Shown: positions 52,859 to 62,023, counted from the stretch's first letter. The stretch is 64,000 nucleotides of DNA from an uncultured Alphaproteobacteria bacterium (GCA_943787745.1 CALSNJ010000002.1:186001-250000); one strand, 5' to 3'. Numbers and translations: made by a program. The notes: generated from the sequence alone by a model not told the origin.

Positions 52859-54177
52859 AGATCGCGATGGTTGGTACCGGATATGTCGGGCTTGTCTCGG
52901 GCGCCTGTTTTTCGGAATTTGGCTGGGATGTGGTTTGTGTCGACAACAACGCCGACAAGATCGCAATGCTCGAAGCCGGGAAAATGCCAATTTATGAGCC
53001 CGGCCTGGATGACCTTGTGGCAAGGAACGTCGCCGCTGGGCGTCTGAGCTTCACAACGGATCTTGGGTCCGCAGTTAAAGATGCAGAAGCCGTGTTCATT
53101 GCTGTGGGCACGCCCTCGCGGCGTGGCGATGGCCATGCCGACCTGAGTTACGTCTTCCAGGCAGCCGAGGATATTGCACGTCACGCTGAGGGCTATACCG
53201 TCGTGGTGACCAAATCGACGGTACCGGTTGGGACGGGGCGCGAAGTTTTGGCGCGGATCAAGGCGGTTTGTCCCGACGCTGAAATTGAAATTGCGTCGAA
53301 CCCGGAATTCCTTCGTGAAGGATCGGCAATCGAGGACTTCAAGCGGCCCGATCGCGTGGTCATTGGAGCGGATACCGAACGCGCAGCTGAAACAGTTGGC
53401 GCGCTTTATCGCCCGCTTTATCTGCGTGACACGCCGATTATTTTCACAAGTTTGGAAACCGCCGAACTGATCAAGTATGCCGCGAATACGTTTCTGGCGA
53501 CCAAAATTACCTTTATCAACGAATTCGCTGATCTGTGTGAGAAGGTCGGTGCCGATGTACAGGATGTTGCGAAGGGGATCGGCCTGGATGGCCGGATCGG
53601 TTCGAAGTTTTTGCATGCGGGCCCCGGGTATGGGGGCTCTTGTTTTCCGAAGGACACCGAGGCGCTTGTGCGTTCGGCGCGTGATGCCGATGCGCCGATT
53701 ACGCTTGTTGAGCAGGTGATTTCGGTGAACGCTAATCGTAAGGAGGCGATGGCACGGAAGATCATTGATGCCTGTGGTGGCGATGTGTCGGGTAAAACCC
53801 TCGCCGTTCTGGGGCTCACATTCAAGCCCAACACCGATGATATGCGAGACTCACCCAGCCTTGTGATTGTCCCGCGGTTGATCGAAGCCGGGGCGACGGT
53901 TCGCGCCTTTGATCCTGTCGGGATGGACGAAGCCAAAGCACTTATTGACGGACCGGTCTGGTGTTCGGATGCCTATGACGCCATGGACGGTGCAGATGCC
54001 GTTGCAATAATTACGGAGTGGAACGAGTTTCGTGCGCTTGATCTCTCACGTGCACGGGCGTTGCTCAAGCAGCCGATCATGGTCGATTTGCGTAATATCT
54101 ATGGCCCCGAGCAAATGCGGGATGCCGGTTTTACATATATTTCCATTGGGCGCGCCGCCGTGTCTGCAACAGCATGA
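52855..54177 (+). CDS. ugd: UDP-glucose 6-dehydrogenase
   Basis: The protein has 440 aa. It oxidises UDP-glucose twice to UDP-glucuronate with NAD+. The Rossmann start is MKIAMVGTGYVGLVSGACFS. SNPEFLREGSAI and the catalytic Cys263 (GYGGSCFPKDT) are present, and LTFKPNTDDMRDSPS begins the C-terminal UDP-binding domain. ATG 52855 overlaps the galU stop, so substrate-linked enzymes are co-translated. Confidence 0.96.
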   Translation: MKIAMVGTGYVGLVSGACFSEFGWDVVCVDNNADKIAMLEAGKMPIYEPGLDDLVARNVAAGRLSFTTDLGSAVKDAEAVFIAVGTPSRRGDGHADLSYVFQAAEDIARHAEGYTVVVTKSTVPVGTGREVLARIKAVCPDAEIEIASNPEFLREGSAIEDFKRPDRVVIGADTERAAETVGALYRPLYLRDTPIIFTSLETAELIKYAANTFLATKITFINEFADLCEKVGADVQDVAKGIGLDGRIGSKFLHAGPGYGGSCFPKDTEALVRSARDADAPITLVEQVISVNANRKEAMARKIIDACGGDVSGKTLAVLGLTFKPNTDDMRDSPSLVIVPRLIEAGATVRAFDPVGMDEAKALIDGPVWCSDAYDAMDGADAVAIITEWNEFRALDLSRARALLKQPIMVDLRNIYGPEQMRDAGFTYISIGRAAVSATA

Positions 54178-54186
54178 AGGCTTAGT

Positions 54187-55572
54187 ATGTCCAGCTCTCA
54201 TAGATTCAACCCCACAATCCTGCGCGAGTATGACATTCGCGGCATCGTTGGAGACACACTGACGCGCGATGATGCTTATGCTGTCGGTCGTTCTTTTGGG
54301 TCGTGTGTTGTCGAAAGCGGCGGGGATCAGGTTGCGCTTGGCTATGATGGCCGATTGACGTCATCGGATCTCGCGGAAGCGGTTCTGGAAGGGCTGATGG
54401 CGTGCGGATTGCGCGTGAAACGCGTCAATATGGGCCCGACCCCGATGTTATCCTTCGCCATTCGACATCTGGACACCGGGTCCGGAATTATGGTGACGGG
54501 AAGTCACAATCCGGCGGACTACAACGGATTCAAAATGACCCTCGCCGGAAAGCCGTTTTTTGGTGACTCAATCACCCGGCTGGGTTCGATCGCCGAAAGT
54601 GCGAGCTATGCGAGCGGTGAGGGCAGTGTCGAGGATATCGACGTCCGCGAGGATTATGTGAATGTGTTGGCGCAAGAGCATCAGCCACTTCGCATGGCGC
54701 GTATTGCCTGGGATCCGGGCAATGGTGCGGCCGGAGAGATTTTGAACATGCTCTGCGCGCGCATGCCGGGGCATCATCATGTGGTGAACGGAATCGTGGA
54801 TGGAACTTTCCCCGGGCATCACCCGGACCCGACCGTGGCTGAAAATCTGGTTGATCTGCAGAACCATATTGCTGAGTTTGATTGCGAGTTGGGCATTGCC
54901 TTTGATGGTGATGGCGACCGCATCGGCGTTGTGGATGGCAAAGGGCGTATTCTTTGGGCTGATCAGTTGATGATGCTTTTCGCCGAGGATGTCCTGCGTG
55001 AGGACCCCGGCGCGACGATTATCGCGGATGTGAAGTCCAGCCAGGTTCTGTTTGACGAGATTTCCAGGCTCGGTGGTGTGCCGGTTATGTGGAAAACCGG
55101 ACATTCGTTGATCAAGTCCAAGATGTCGGAGACGGGATCGCCGCTGGCTGGAGAGATGAGTGGCCATATTTTCTTTGCTGACAGGTATTTTGGTTTCGAT
55201 GATGGCCTTTATGCCGCTGTGCGTTTGCTGGGGCTGCTGGAACGCCAGGGCGTGATGCTTGCAGATCTGCTCGACAGAATTCCGAAAGTTGAAAACACTC
55301 CCGAACTTCGCTTCCCTTGTTCCGAAGACCGAAAGTTCGCGGTAATCGAAGAAGTGGCAGCTCGTCTTGCAGAGGCGGGAGCCGATGTGACCGCGATTGA
55401 TGGCGTGCGTGTGAATACAGCAGATGGCTGGTGGCTGCTGCGTGCCTCTAATACGCAAGACGTGCTTGTGGCCCGATGCGAAGCCCGGGATTCTGACGGT
55501 CTTGATCGCCTTAAGGGGGCTCTGACGGATCAATTGGCGCTGAGCGGTATTGCCGCACCAGCAGACCTGTAG
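54187..55572 (+). CDS. Phosphomannomutase/phosphoglucomutase
   Basis: The protein has 461 aa. It is an alpha-D-phosphohexomutase. Phosphoserine Ser106 lies in MVTGSHNPADYNGFKM, the Mg2+ loop is FDGDGDRIGVVD, the sugar-specificity loop is GEMSGHIFF, and the C-terminal phosphate loop includes RVNTADGWWLLRASNT. The GEMSGH form is that of AlgC-type enzymes acting on both mannose and glucose phosphates. It would supply glucose 1-phosphate to GalU. It starts 9 bases after ugd. Confidence 0.94.
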   Translation: MSSSHRFNPTILREYDIRGIVGDTLTRDDAYAVGRSFGSCVVESGGDQVALGYDGRLTSSDLAEAVLEGLMACGLRVKRVNMGPTPMLSFAIRHLDTGSGIMVTGSHNPADYNGFKMTLAGKPFFGDSITRLGSIAESASYASGEGSVEDIDVREDYVNVLAQEHQPLRMARIAWDPGNGAAGEILNMLCARMPGHHHVVNGIVDGTFPGHHPDPTVAENLVDLQNHIAEFDCELGIAFDGDGDRIGVVDGKGRILWADQLMMLFAEDVLREDPGATIIADVKSSQVLFDEISRLGGVPVMWKTGHSLIKSKMSETGSPLAGEMSGHIFFADRYFGFDDGLYAAVRLLGLLERQGVMLADLLDRIPKVENTPELRFPCSEDRKFAVIEEVAARLAEAGADVTAIDGVRVNTADGWWLLRASNTQDVLVARCEARDSDGLDRLKGALTDQLALSGIAAPADL

Positions 55573-55698
55573 GGCGCGCTCGGCCTCGTTTTTGATTTGG
55601 ATCACATAGCCGCGGCACAAGTTCATTGCCGATTTGATGTTTCGCGGAACGCGGTGAACGGGCTAAATTACCCGCAACAGATAAAAAGAGAGGTCGCG

Positions 55699-56811
55699 AT
55701 GAGACTTGGTTATTTCGCAATGCCGGTGCACCCGTTGAGCCGGAATTATACAGAGACGCTGAAAGAAGATCGTGCTGCGATCATCTTCTGTGATGAGCTT
55801 GGATATTATGATGCCTTCATGGGCGAGCATCTTTCTGATGCTGCAGAGAACATCACAAATTCGATGCTCTTCCACGCAACGCTGATCCATTCGACCAAGC
55901 AGATCAAGCTGGCCACGGGCACGACCAATCTTTCGTTCCTGCATCCCACGCTTGTCGCCACCCACGCTGCGATGTTCGATCATCTTGCCGAAGGTCGTTT
56001 TATCATGGGCATTAGCCCGGGCGCTTTGACGTCGGATGCCGAGGTGCTGGGTATTCTTGACGAAGACCGCAATCAGATGTTTGCCGAAGCGATCGATGTG
56101 ATCCTTGAAATCTGGAAGCGTGATCCTCCCTACAACATCGATTTGCCGGGCAACCGCTTCAAGGTGTCGACAGAGCGCACCATGTTTGCAGAGACTGGTA
56201 TTGGCATTATGCCGAAACCATATCAGGACCCGCGCCCCGAAATTGTTGGAACGGTCGTCGCGCCATTCTCCAAGGGTGTGATTGCCATGGGCAAACGCGA
56301 TTTTCACCCGTTGTCGGCGAACTTCCTGCTCGACAAGTGGGCTGCGACCCACTGGAACAATTACGCCGAAGGTAAAGCCGAAGTCGGTGTTGAAGCGGAT
56401 ACCTCTGACTGGCGAATCGCGCGCACGGTTTTCGTGGCGGATGACAATGCCACCGCGCAGAGCTATGGCAAGGATGACGCCAAAAGCCCGTATCGCTTCT
56501 ACTACAACCAGCTCTACACCAAGCTGAAGAAGGCCAACCGCCACGTTGTCTTCAAGCATTCTCGTGAAGAGGCTGATGAGGATGTCACGATCGAGCGAGT
56601 GCTTGATGATCTTGTCATCACAGGCACGGTCAATGATGTTGTTGATCAGATTCTGGCGTTCCGCGAGGTCACGGGCGACTTTGGTGAGCTTGTCTATGCG
56701 GGCATGGATTGGGTGGATGAAGACCTTGGTCGCCGTTCCATGCAGTTGATGGCTGAAGAAGTCATGCCGCGTGTAAATGCGGCGATCGGCCAGTCCGAGG
56801 CTGCCGAGTAA
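55699..56811 (+). CDS. LLM-class flavin-dependent monooxygenase (luciferase-like)
   Basis: The protein has 370 aa. A TIM barrel with bacterial luciferase-like signatures: RLGYFAMPVHPLSRNY, GYYDAFMGEHLSD, IKLATGTTNLSFLHP, EGRFIMGISPGALTSD and FAEAIDVILEIWKRDPP. It would use reduced FMN supplied by a separate reductase to oxygenate an unknown substrate. ATG 55699 follows GAGAGG; the longer frame from 55597 is rejected. It is set apart from the sugar genes by a 126-base gap and ends at a strong terminator. Confidence 0.9.
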   Translation: MRLGYFAMPVHPLSRNYTETLKEDRAAIIFCDELGYYDAFMGEHLSDAAENITNSMLFHATLIHSTKQIKLATGTTNLSFLHPTLVATHAAMFDHLAEGRFIMGISPGALTSDAEVLGILDEDRNQMFAEAIDVILEIWKRDPPYNIDLPGNRFKVSTERTMFAETGIGIMPKPYQDPRPEIVGTVVAPFSKGVIAMGKRDFHPLSANFLLDKWAATHWNNYAEGKAEVGVEADTSDWRIARTVFVADDNATAQSYGKDDAKSPYRFYYNQLYTKLKKANRHVVFKHSREEADEDVTIERVLDDLVITGTVNDVVDQILAFREVTGDFGELVYAGMDWVDEDLGRRSMQLMAEEVMPRVNAAIGQSEAAE

Positions 56812-56835
56812 ACCGAATAAGAATTTGTCAAAATG

Positions 56836-56865
56836 AAAAGCCCCGCTGCAATGGCGGGGCTTTTT
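56836..56865 (+). terminator. Bidirectional intrinsic terminator
   Basis: AAAAGCCCCGC (56836-56846), loop TGCAATG, then GCGGGGCTTTTT (56854-56865). It has T-runs on both strands and separates the convergent LLM oxidoreductase and MaoC genes. Confidence 0.92.
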
Positions 56866-56874
56866 CTTTGCCGG

Positions 56875-57327
56875 TCAGTGGGCGTCGCGTCGGCGGAGCA
56901 TGAAGGGTGCCTTGAGAGAAAACACCTCGGCTCCATCCTGATTTGTCATGACGCCTCGGGTGATCACAAACCCCCGGTCGTTTTTACTTTTTGAAGGTCG
57001 TACTTCGTCGACCTCCAGCCGCGCTGACAGGGTGTCGCCCGGACGCACCGGCGCCAGCCAGCGCATTTCATCGACGCCGGGTGATCCCATACCCGCGCAT
57101 TTGTGTAGCAATCCGTCCACCAGCAAGCGCATGAAGACTGAACCGGTGTGCCAGCCGCTTGCAATCAGGCCACCATAATTTGATTGCGCTGCGGCCGCCT
57201 CATCAATGTGGAAAGGCTGCGGGTCGAAGTCGTTCGCAAAACGCAGGATTTCGTCTTTGCTGAAAGTGTATTCACCGAGTTGGTAGACCTGCTCAGCAGC
57301 GAAATCATCGAGATAAAGTTCAGTCAT
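56875..57327 (-). CDS. MaoC-like (R)-hydratase
   Basis: The protein has about 150 aa, hotdog fold. The hydratase-2 motif is DFDPQPFHIDEAAA (catalytic Asp and His), followed by YGGLIASGWHTGSVFMRL. It hydrates enoyl-CoA to (R)-3-hydroxyacyl-CoA, or acts on a branched mesaconyl-like substrate. Start ATG 57327 or 57342 cannot be settled; ribosome sites are weak and the latter would overlap the upstream gene. It is 7 bases downstream of the carboxypeptidase gene on the same strand. Confidence 0.87.
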   Translation of the reverse strand: MTELYLDDFAAEQVYQLGEYTFSKDEILRFANDFDPQPFHIDEAAAAQSNYGGLIASGWHTGSVFMRLLVDGLLHKCAGMGSPGVDEMRWLAPVRPGDTLSARLEVDEVRPSKSKNDRGFVITRGVMTNQDGAEVFSLKAPFMLRRRDAH

Positions 57328-57334
57328 GGCGGGT

Positions 57335-58591
57335 TCAACCATTGCCAGCATTGGCGATTTGCAGGTCGCCATTGGGCGTGACCATAACACAAGGTGATCC
57401 CGAACGACGCAGTTCACGACAAATGAGACTGGCGGCTGTGCGTTCCATTCCGACGATGCGCGCGCGATAGAGCGTTTCCCGTTCACCGTGGAGCGGGGTC
57501 ACTTCAATAGCAGCTGTCACAGGAAGGTCACGAAGCCGTTTGGCTGTGAAACCCGCAGCCGACCGGGCCCGGCTATGGCCACGGAAAGCGCCGATCTGCA
57601 CGCCCCACCGGATATCGGCATTGGGCTCGGAGAGCACAAGCTGGGGAGAAGGAATCTGAGGTTCGAGGGCATCTCCTGACGGGGAGGGTTTGGGCGTCGG
57701 CAGGGCGGCAACCGTCGAACTTGATTGCGCCTTCGCCCAGGAACGGTTGAGCAGAGACGCCATATGCGCATCACGTGATTGTCCGGTCTTGCCCCCGAAT
57801 ACGACACCGATCAGGCGCACACCATCGCGTTCGGCCGATGCGACAAGGTTGAAGCCCGACGCGCGGATGTAACCCGTCTTGATACCGTCCATACCCTCAT
57901 AGGTGCGCAACAGCTTGTTGTGGTTCCGGTAGGTGCGTTTGCCATGTTTGAAGGTCAACTTTGAGAAATAGTTGTACCGGTTCGGGAAGTTGTCCAGGAG
58001 GGCTTTGCCCAGTGTGGCCATATCGCGCGCGGTGCTTTTCTGCCGGCTGTTGGGCAAACCGGATGCATTCATAAACGTCGTGTTCTTCATGCCGAGTGCG
58101 CGCGCGCGTTTTGTCATCAGGCGCGCGAAGTTTGCCTCGGTCCCGCCGATGGCTTCTCCCATCACGGTGGCGACGTCATTGGCTGATTTGACAGAAAGCG
58201 CGTTTATCGCGCGCTCTACAGTGATCGTTTGTCCTGCCTTCAAGCCCAGTTTGGACGGAGCCTGGCCTGCAGCCCGACGCGAAACAGGTAGCGGTTGATC
58301 CATTTGCAGTTTGCCGCTGTCGAGCGCCTCAAACGCCATATAAAGCGTCATCATTTTTGTCAGTGATGCGGGAAACCGTCGGGTGTCGGCGTTACGGGCG
58401 TAGTAGACCTGTCCGGTCTTGGCATCCATGACGAAGGCGGCGTATTTCGCCTCGGCAACACTGGGGATGAAGGTGGCGAGAAGCACAGCCAAAGCAGGGA
58501 GTATGAATCCGCTGCGCAGACAGGACGTGTGTCGGCCGATACTGTAAACTGCCTTGCACAGGCTTTTAAACACGACCGAAGGTCCCATCAT
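57335..58591 (-). CDS. D-alanyl-D-alanine carboxypeptidase with C-terminal SPOR domain
   Basis: The protein has 418 aa. A signal peptide ends around residue 48 (FIPSVAEAKY). The penicillin-binding catalytic motifs are Ser76-x-x-Lys79 (ASLTK), Ser136-x-Asn138 (KSAND) and Lys238-Thr-Gly (GIKTGY). A Pro/Ser linker near 295-320 leads to a SPOR domain (about 330-405: WGVQIGAFRGHSRARS), which binds denuded glycan strands at the division septum. It trims pentapeptides in the periplasm. The usual PBP5 C-terminal amphipathic anchor is replaced by SPOR. Confidence 0.93.
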   Translation of the reverse strand: MMGPSVVFKSLCKAVYSIGRHTSCLRSGFILPALAVLLATFIPSVAEAKYAAFVMDAKTGQVYYARNADTRRFPASLTKMMTLYMAFEALDSGKLQMDQPLPVSRRAAGQAPSKLGLKAGQTITVERAINALSVKSANDVATVMGEAIGGTEANFARLMTKRARALGMKNTTFMNASGLPNSRQKSTARDMATLGKALLDNFPNRYNYFSKLTFKHGKRTYRNHNKLLRTYEGMDGIKTGYIRASGFNLVASAERDGVRLIGVVFGGKTGQSRDAHMASLLNRSWAKAQSSSTVAALPTPKPSPSGDALEPQIPSPQLVLSEPNADIRWGVQIGAFRGHSRARSAAGFTAKRLRDLPVTAAIEVTPLHGERETLYRARIVGMERTAASLICRELRRSGSPCVMVTPNGDLQIANAGNG

Positions 58592-58698
58592 TTGAGGTGC
58601 AAAAATGATTCTCTCAATTGAATCAAATAGATTCTAGTCGTCGTACCGAAAGCATGTAAATAGCAGGCTTCGATTAACCCATCACTAAATCAAGATAA

Positions 58699-59370
58699 AT
58701 GCTCACAAAGATTTTCCCGAAAGTCAGATTAACGGCCGTTTTCGTGGCTCTTGTGCTGGCGAGCTGTGCCACGTTCACCGGAACGACGGACAACCCGGTG
58801 GAGCGTTCATTCACCTGGTTCAGTTATGTGGCGGGGGATGACATCAAGGCAGCATGCACCGCGACAAGCCGTGATCATTTCCGGTTTGTCTACAATGCCG
58901 TCTATGCAAAGCAAATCCGGGCCTATGAGCTCAAGGGTATCGAGGGTGGGGCAGATTTTGAGGCTCGTGCTCGAAATGAGTCGGGGAACGTCGCGCGATT
59001 TTCGTTCTCAAATCCTCTGGGGCCCTGGGAACTCCGCCGCTCAGAGATGCGTTTGACCAATGTACAGGCCAGCGAAATTATATCGGCTCTCAACCATGAC
59101 GCGACATTGGCGCCGTCGCCGGCAGGTCAGCAACTTGCGAGCAATGAGTTCTATTGGATCATCGCAGCCTGCAGTGCTGGCAGTTTCCAGATGTCGGCAT
59201 TCGCGCAGAACAAGGTCGACTTGTCCGGCCTGACCTTCGTTCCGGAGTTGCTGGCATACGATGAGACAGATGTCTCATTTCGTAAACCAAAACCGGTTGA
59301 AGGCTTTGCTGACGGCGCGTTTTATATAAAAATCAATAGTGCAGCAGACGGGATCGTGCGCGGTCTCTAA
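58699..59370 (+). CDS. Hypothetical lipoprotein
   Basis: The protein has 223 aa. The N-terminus is a lipoprotein signal: LTAVFVALVLASCATFTG with lipobox LASC, Cys23. The mature part has no repeats or named domain that I recognise; visible are NPVERSFTWFSYVAGDDIK and FYWIIAACSAGSFQMSAFAQ. It is divergent from the carboxypeptidase gene and 35 bases before a hydrolase gene. Probably outer-membrane attached; function unknown. Confidence 0.8.
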   Translation: MLTKIFPKVRLTAVFVALVLASCATFTGTTDNPVERSFTWFSYVAGDDIKAACTATSRDHFRFVYNAVYAKQIRAYELKGIEGGADFEARARNESGNVARFSFSNPLGPWELRRSEMRLTNVQASEIISALNHDATLAPSPAGQQLASNEFYWIIAACSAGSFQMSAFAQNKVDLSGLTFVPELLAYDETDVSFRKPKPVEGFADGAFYIKINSAADGIVRGL

Positions 59371-59405
59371 CCTGATTTTGCCAAACACGAATTCGGGGGA
59401 ATTCT

Positions 59406-60236
59406 ATGCCGCTTCTCAGACTTGAAGATTATCCGCCACAAATCCCAAGGCCGGATGCGATCCTTGCCGTCCAGCAAGATCTTTGGGATCGCAGTCGCGA
59501 TATCGACGGTGTCGATATTGGCTGGGGTGACGACATTTATCAGCATGTTGCGATCTATCCGGCAACCAAGCCGTCTGGTGCTGTTTTCGCCTTTATTCAT
59601 GGTGGCCGGTGGACCAGTGGACATAAAGAGGCAATGGCTTTCATGGCGCCGGCATTTCAGGCTGCCGGCATAACTTTTGCCAGTCTGGGGCATCGGTTGG
59701 CGCCGCACCATTACGACGACGGATTTCCGGACCTCTGCAACGGGATTGCCTGTCTGGTGGCAAATGTGGACCGACATGGGGGGGACCCGGATCGCATTTT
59801 TGTGGGCGGACACTCCTCAGGTGGTCACTATGCCGCGCAACTCGCCGTCACCCGTGATTGGCAGGCGCGTCACGGGTTGGGGCGTGATGTGATCAAGGGC
59901 TGTTTGCCGATCTCGGGCGTTTATGACGTTTCTTCGGATTCCGATATGGCGGACTGGCCACCTCCCTGTCTTGAGGAAGGCGATGATGGTCAGCAGAAAA
60001 GCCCGCTATACCGGCTTGCTGAAACTCCGCCGCCGTTCCTGGTGTCCTGGGGAAGTGCCGACTATCCGTTCCTGATTCCGCAGGCCAAGGCGTTTGCAAC
60101 AGCCCTTGGAGATGCGGGGGCGGATATCGAGACTCTCGAGATGGAGGGCAAGACGCATTTTTCGGTGATGGGCGAAGGTGCCGAACCCGGGGGTGAATGG
60201 AGCCAGCGCGCAATCAGCTGGATCAACGCGCATTAG
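59406..60236 (+). CDS. Alpha/beta hydrolase (kynurenine formamidase/carboxylesterase type)
   Basis: The protein has 276 aa. The oxyanion motif is FIHGGRWTSG, the nucleophile elbow is FVGGHSSGGHYAAQLA (Ser in GHSSGG), and catalytic acid and base are suggested by SWGSADYPFLIPQ and GKTHFSVMG. The HGG-W arrangement is that of hormone-sensitive lipase-like and kynurenine formamidase enzymes. Kynurenine pathway genes are not in the window, so esterase is the safer name. GGGGGAA precedes ATG 59406. Its stop overlaps that of the convergent Anbu gene. Confidence 0.87.
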   Translation: MPLLRLEDYPPQIPRPDAILAVQQDLWDRSRDIDGVDIGWGDDIYQHVAIYPATKPSGAVFAFIHGGRWTSGHKEAMAFMAPAFQAAGITFASLGHRLAPHHYDDGFPDLCNGIACLVANVDRHGGDPDRIFVGGHSSGGHYAAQLAVTRDWQARHGLGRDVIKGCLPISGVYDVSSDSDMADWPPPCLEEGDDGQQKSPLYRLAETPPPFLVSWGSADYPFLIPQAKAFATALGDAGADIETLEMEGKTHFSVMGEGAEPGGEWSQRAISWINAH

Positions 60237-60994
60237 CTGGCGTCGGGCTTGTTCCCGTCGACGACCCAGAGCGGCGCTGCCAGAAGGTCGTCAACCCAGG
60301 GCCCGTCAGGCATCTCACGGGCGATGCGCGTGATGTTGTCATTCCACCAGAAGCGTTGAGCCCTTACATCATCGTCAATGTACTGGGCTTCGCGCCACGT
60401 TTCATCGGCGTTGGTAAAGGTCATCAAATCGATTGGGAATCCGACATCCGATGCGCTGGCGCGCGTTGAATCGAACGACAGATAAGCCAGCTTGAGGGCT
60501 GTCGACAATGGCGTATCGTAATCCAGCGCTCGGTCGAGAACGGGTTTGCCATAAGGGGTTTCACCGATGACCTGATAGGGCGTTCTCTCGCCGACTTCGA
60601 TCCAGTTACCTTCGGGGTAGACGAGAAAAACATGGGATTCGGTATCTTCTGCGAGCCTTCCGCCGACAAGGGCATGGATATTGAACTTCAGGTTGGATTC
60701 CTCAAGAAACTCCATATCGGCCCGCGCGACCTGACGCATTTGCCCCGCAAAAGCCTCCACAGCATCAAGCATGGTCGGAAAATTGTCAGAATCGAGAGCC
60801 TCAATCTCACGGTCCAGATAGGAAAGCGTTTTGTCCCGCAGAGAGCGCAATCCCGATGTGGCGATGAAGAACCGGTGGTTCTGACCGTGCAGCGTGATCT
60901 TTCGGCCGACGGTGACTTGCGTGCCGGATGTGAGACGACAGTCCGCCAGAGCAACGATTCCGTCGCGAACCTTGATGGCAACGCAATATGTCAT
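60233..60994 (-). CDS. Anbu-type bacterial proteasome homologue
   Basis: The protein has 253 aa. The N-terminus MTYCVAIKVRDGIVALAD is the 20S proteasome/Anbu fold; Thr2 would become the N-terminal nucleophile after Met removal. Further Anbu features are KITLHGQNHRFFIATSG and PYGKPVLDRAL. Anbu assembles into an open ring and usually lies with ATP-grasp, alpha-E and transglutaminase genes; none of these is here. Substrate and partner are unknown. AGAAGG precedes ATG 60994. Confidence 0.88.
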   Translation of the reverse strand: MTYCVAIKVRDGIVALADCRLTSGTQVTVGRKITLHGQNHRFFIATSGLRSLRDKTLSYLDREIEALDSDNFPTMLDAVEAFAGQMRQVARADMEFLEESNLKFNIHALVGGRLAEDTESHVFLVYPEGNWIEVGERTPYQVIGETPYGKPVLDRALDYDTPLSTALKLAYLSFDSTRASASDVGFPIDLMTFTNADETWREAQYIDDDVRAQRFWWNDNITRIAREMPDGPWVDDLLAAPLWVVDGNKPDAS

Positions 60995-61298
60995 CGAAAG
61001 ATACCTTCTGTTTTGGCTGAATCCGGATGATCTCCGAGTCTTGGATATCTACGCACGCTGGCACTTGAGTCTCAAGCACGAGGCCTCGAAAAGACCAGAA
61101 AACAGGCCATATTGCATCAGCGAGATAAAAATGGTGCACTGCACAAAATAATCGTTGACATCGGACGTCAGGGTTAGCATATATGTGTCATGTTGCAATG
61201 CAGCAACGATGTTAATTCAAGGGCTTGGACAGTTTTTGTTTCGCGAGCCCACCACTAAATGTGTGATGCAGCGCACAATTTATAAAGGATAGTCTGAT
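60995..61298. other. 304-base divergent intergenic region (Anbu gene / phasin gene)
   Basis: No coding region is supported here. It must hold both promoters. On the phasin side it contains two TGCN3GCA motifs and an AT-rich stretch (AATTTATAAAGGAT) that includes the phasin ribosome site. Nothing distinctive is seen in 61000-61150. Confidence 0.5.
61194..61275 (+). promoter_or_regulatory. Two PhaR-like TGCN3GCA motifs upstream of the phasin gene
   Basis: TGCAATGCA lies at 61194-61202, embedded in the longer dyad GTTGC-N6-GCAAC, and TGCAGCGCA lies at 61267-61275, 23 bases before the phasin start. PhaR-type phasin repressors are known to bind TGC-rich palindromes of this kind and to be titrated off by PHB granules. 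Confidence 0.55.
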
Positions 61299-61832
61299 AT
61301 GACCACCAAGAAGACCAGCGCAGCGAAATCGGCTCAGGATACACTCGAAGCCGTTGCTGAAGCCCAGAAGAAGACGTTTGATGATGCGGTTCAGGCCGGC
61401 ACCGATGCCTTCGCAAAGGGTTACGAAGAGTTCTACAACACCGCCCGTGACAAGATGGACGAAGCCCAGAAGTCGGCTTTTGAAAACTTCGACCAGGTTT
61501 CCGATTTCAATCGTGAAAATGTTGAAGCCGTGATCGTTTCCTCCAACATCGTTGCCAAAGGCTTCGAAGTTGTGGGTAAGGAAGTCGCAGCGTACGCCCA
61601 GAAGGCCGCTGAAGCCAACATGGCAGCCGCCAAGAAGCTGAGCTCCGCGAAGAACCCGCAGGAACTGATGGATATGCAGGCCGAATGGGCCAAGACCGCA
61701 TTTGATGGCTTCGTCGCCGAATCGACCAAGCTTCAGGATCTTTCGGTTAAGGTTTCCAATCAGGCCTCACAGCCGATCAGCGAGCGTATCAACAAGGCCG
61801 TTGAAACCTTCTCAAAACCTATCGCCGCGTAA
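61299..61832 (+). CDS. Phasin (PHB granule-associated protein)
   Basis: The protein has 177 aa, almost wholly helical and rich in Ala, Lys and Glu, with no Cys. Phasin_2 features are KGYEEFYNTARDKM, NRENVEAVIVSSNIVAKGFE, and AKNPQELMDMQAEWAKTAFD, typical of the family. It coats polyhydroxybutyrate granules. AAGGAT precedes ATG 61299. It stands alone with its own promoter region and terminator; no pha synthase genes are in the window. Confidence 0.92.
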   Translation: MTTKKTSAAKSAQDTLEAVAEAQKKTFDDAVQAGTDAFAKGYEEFYNTARDKMDEAQKSAFENFDQVSDFNRENVEAVIVSSNIVAKGFEVVGKEVAAYAQKAAEANMAAAKKLSSAKNPQELMDMQAEWAKTAFDGFVAESTKLQDLSVKVSNQASQPISERINKAVETFSKPIAA

Positions 61833-61857
61833 CTCTCCTCCCATACGTAGGCGGTTT

Positions 61858-61891
61858 AACGGCCCGACCCAGTACTTCTGGTCGGGCCGTT
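61858..61891 (+). terminator. Hairpin terminator after the phasin gene
   Basis: AACGGCCCGACC (61858-61869), a 10-base loop, then GGTCGGGCCGTT (61880-61891): a perfect 12-bp stem 25 bases after the stop. The T-run is poor directly after the stem, so it may rely partly on the strong stem or protect the abundant mRNA. Confidence 0.75.
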
Positions 61892-62023
61892 GCCATGTCT
61901 GGGGGTTGTTTTTCGCCCGTTTCGTACACATTTAGATGAGCCCAACGTCTCCCCCATGGCTTTCGCAGCGGGGCAAGGCTCAGCTAGACTGTCTGCAGAG
62001 TAAACCGACACCACAGTGCGATA

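Noticed and set aside
54568-55626. 352-codon open frame antisense to the phosphohexomutase
   Set aside because: Shadow frame; the plus-strand gene carries all catalytic motifs.
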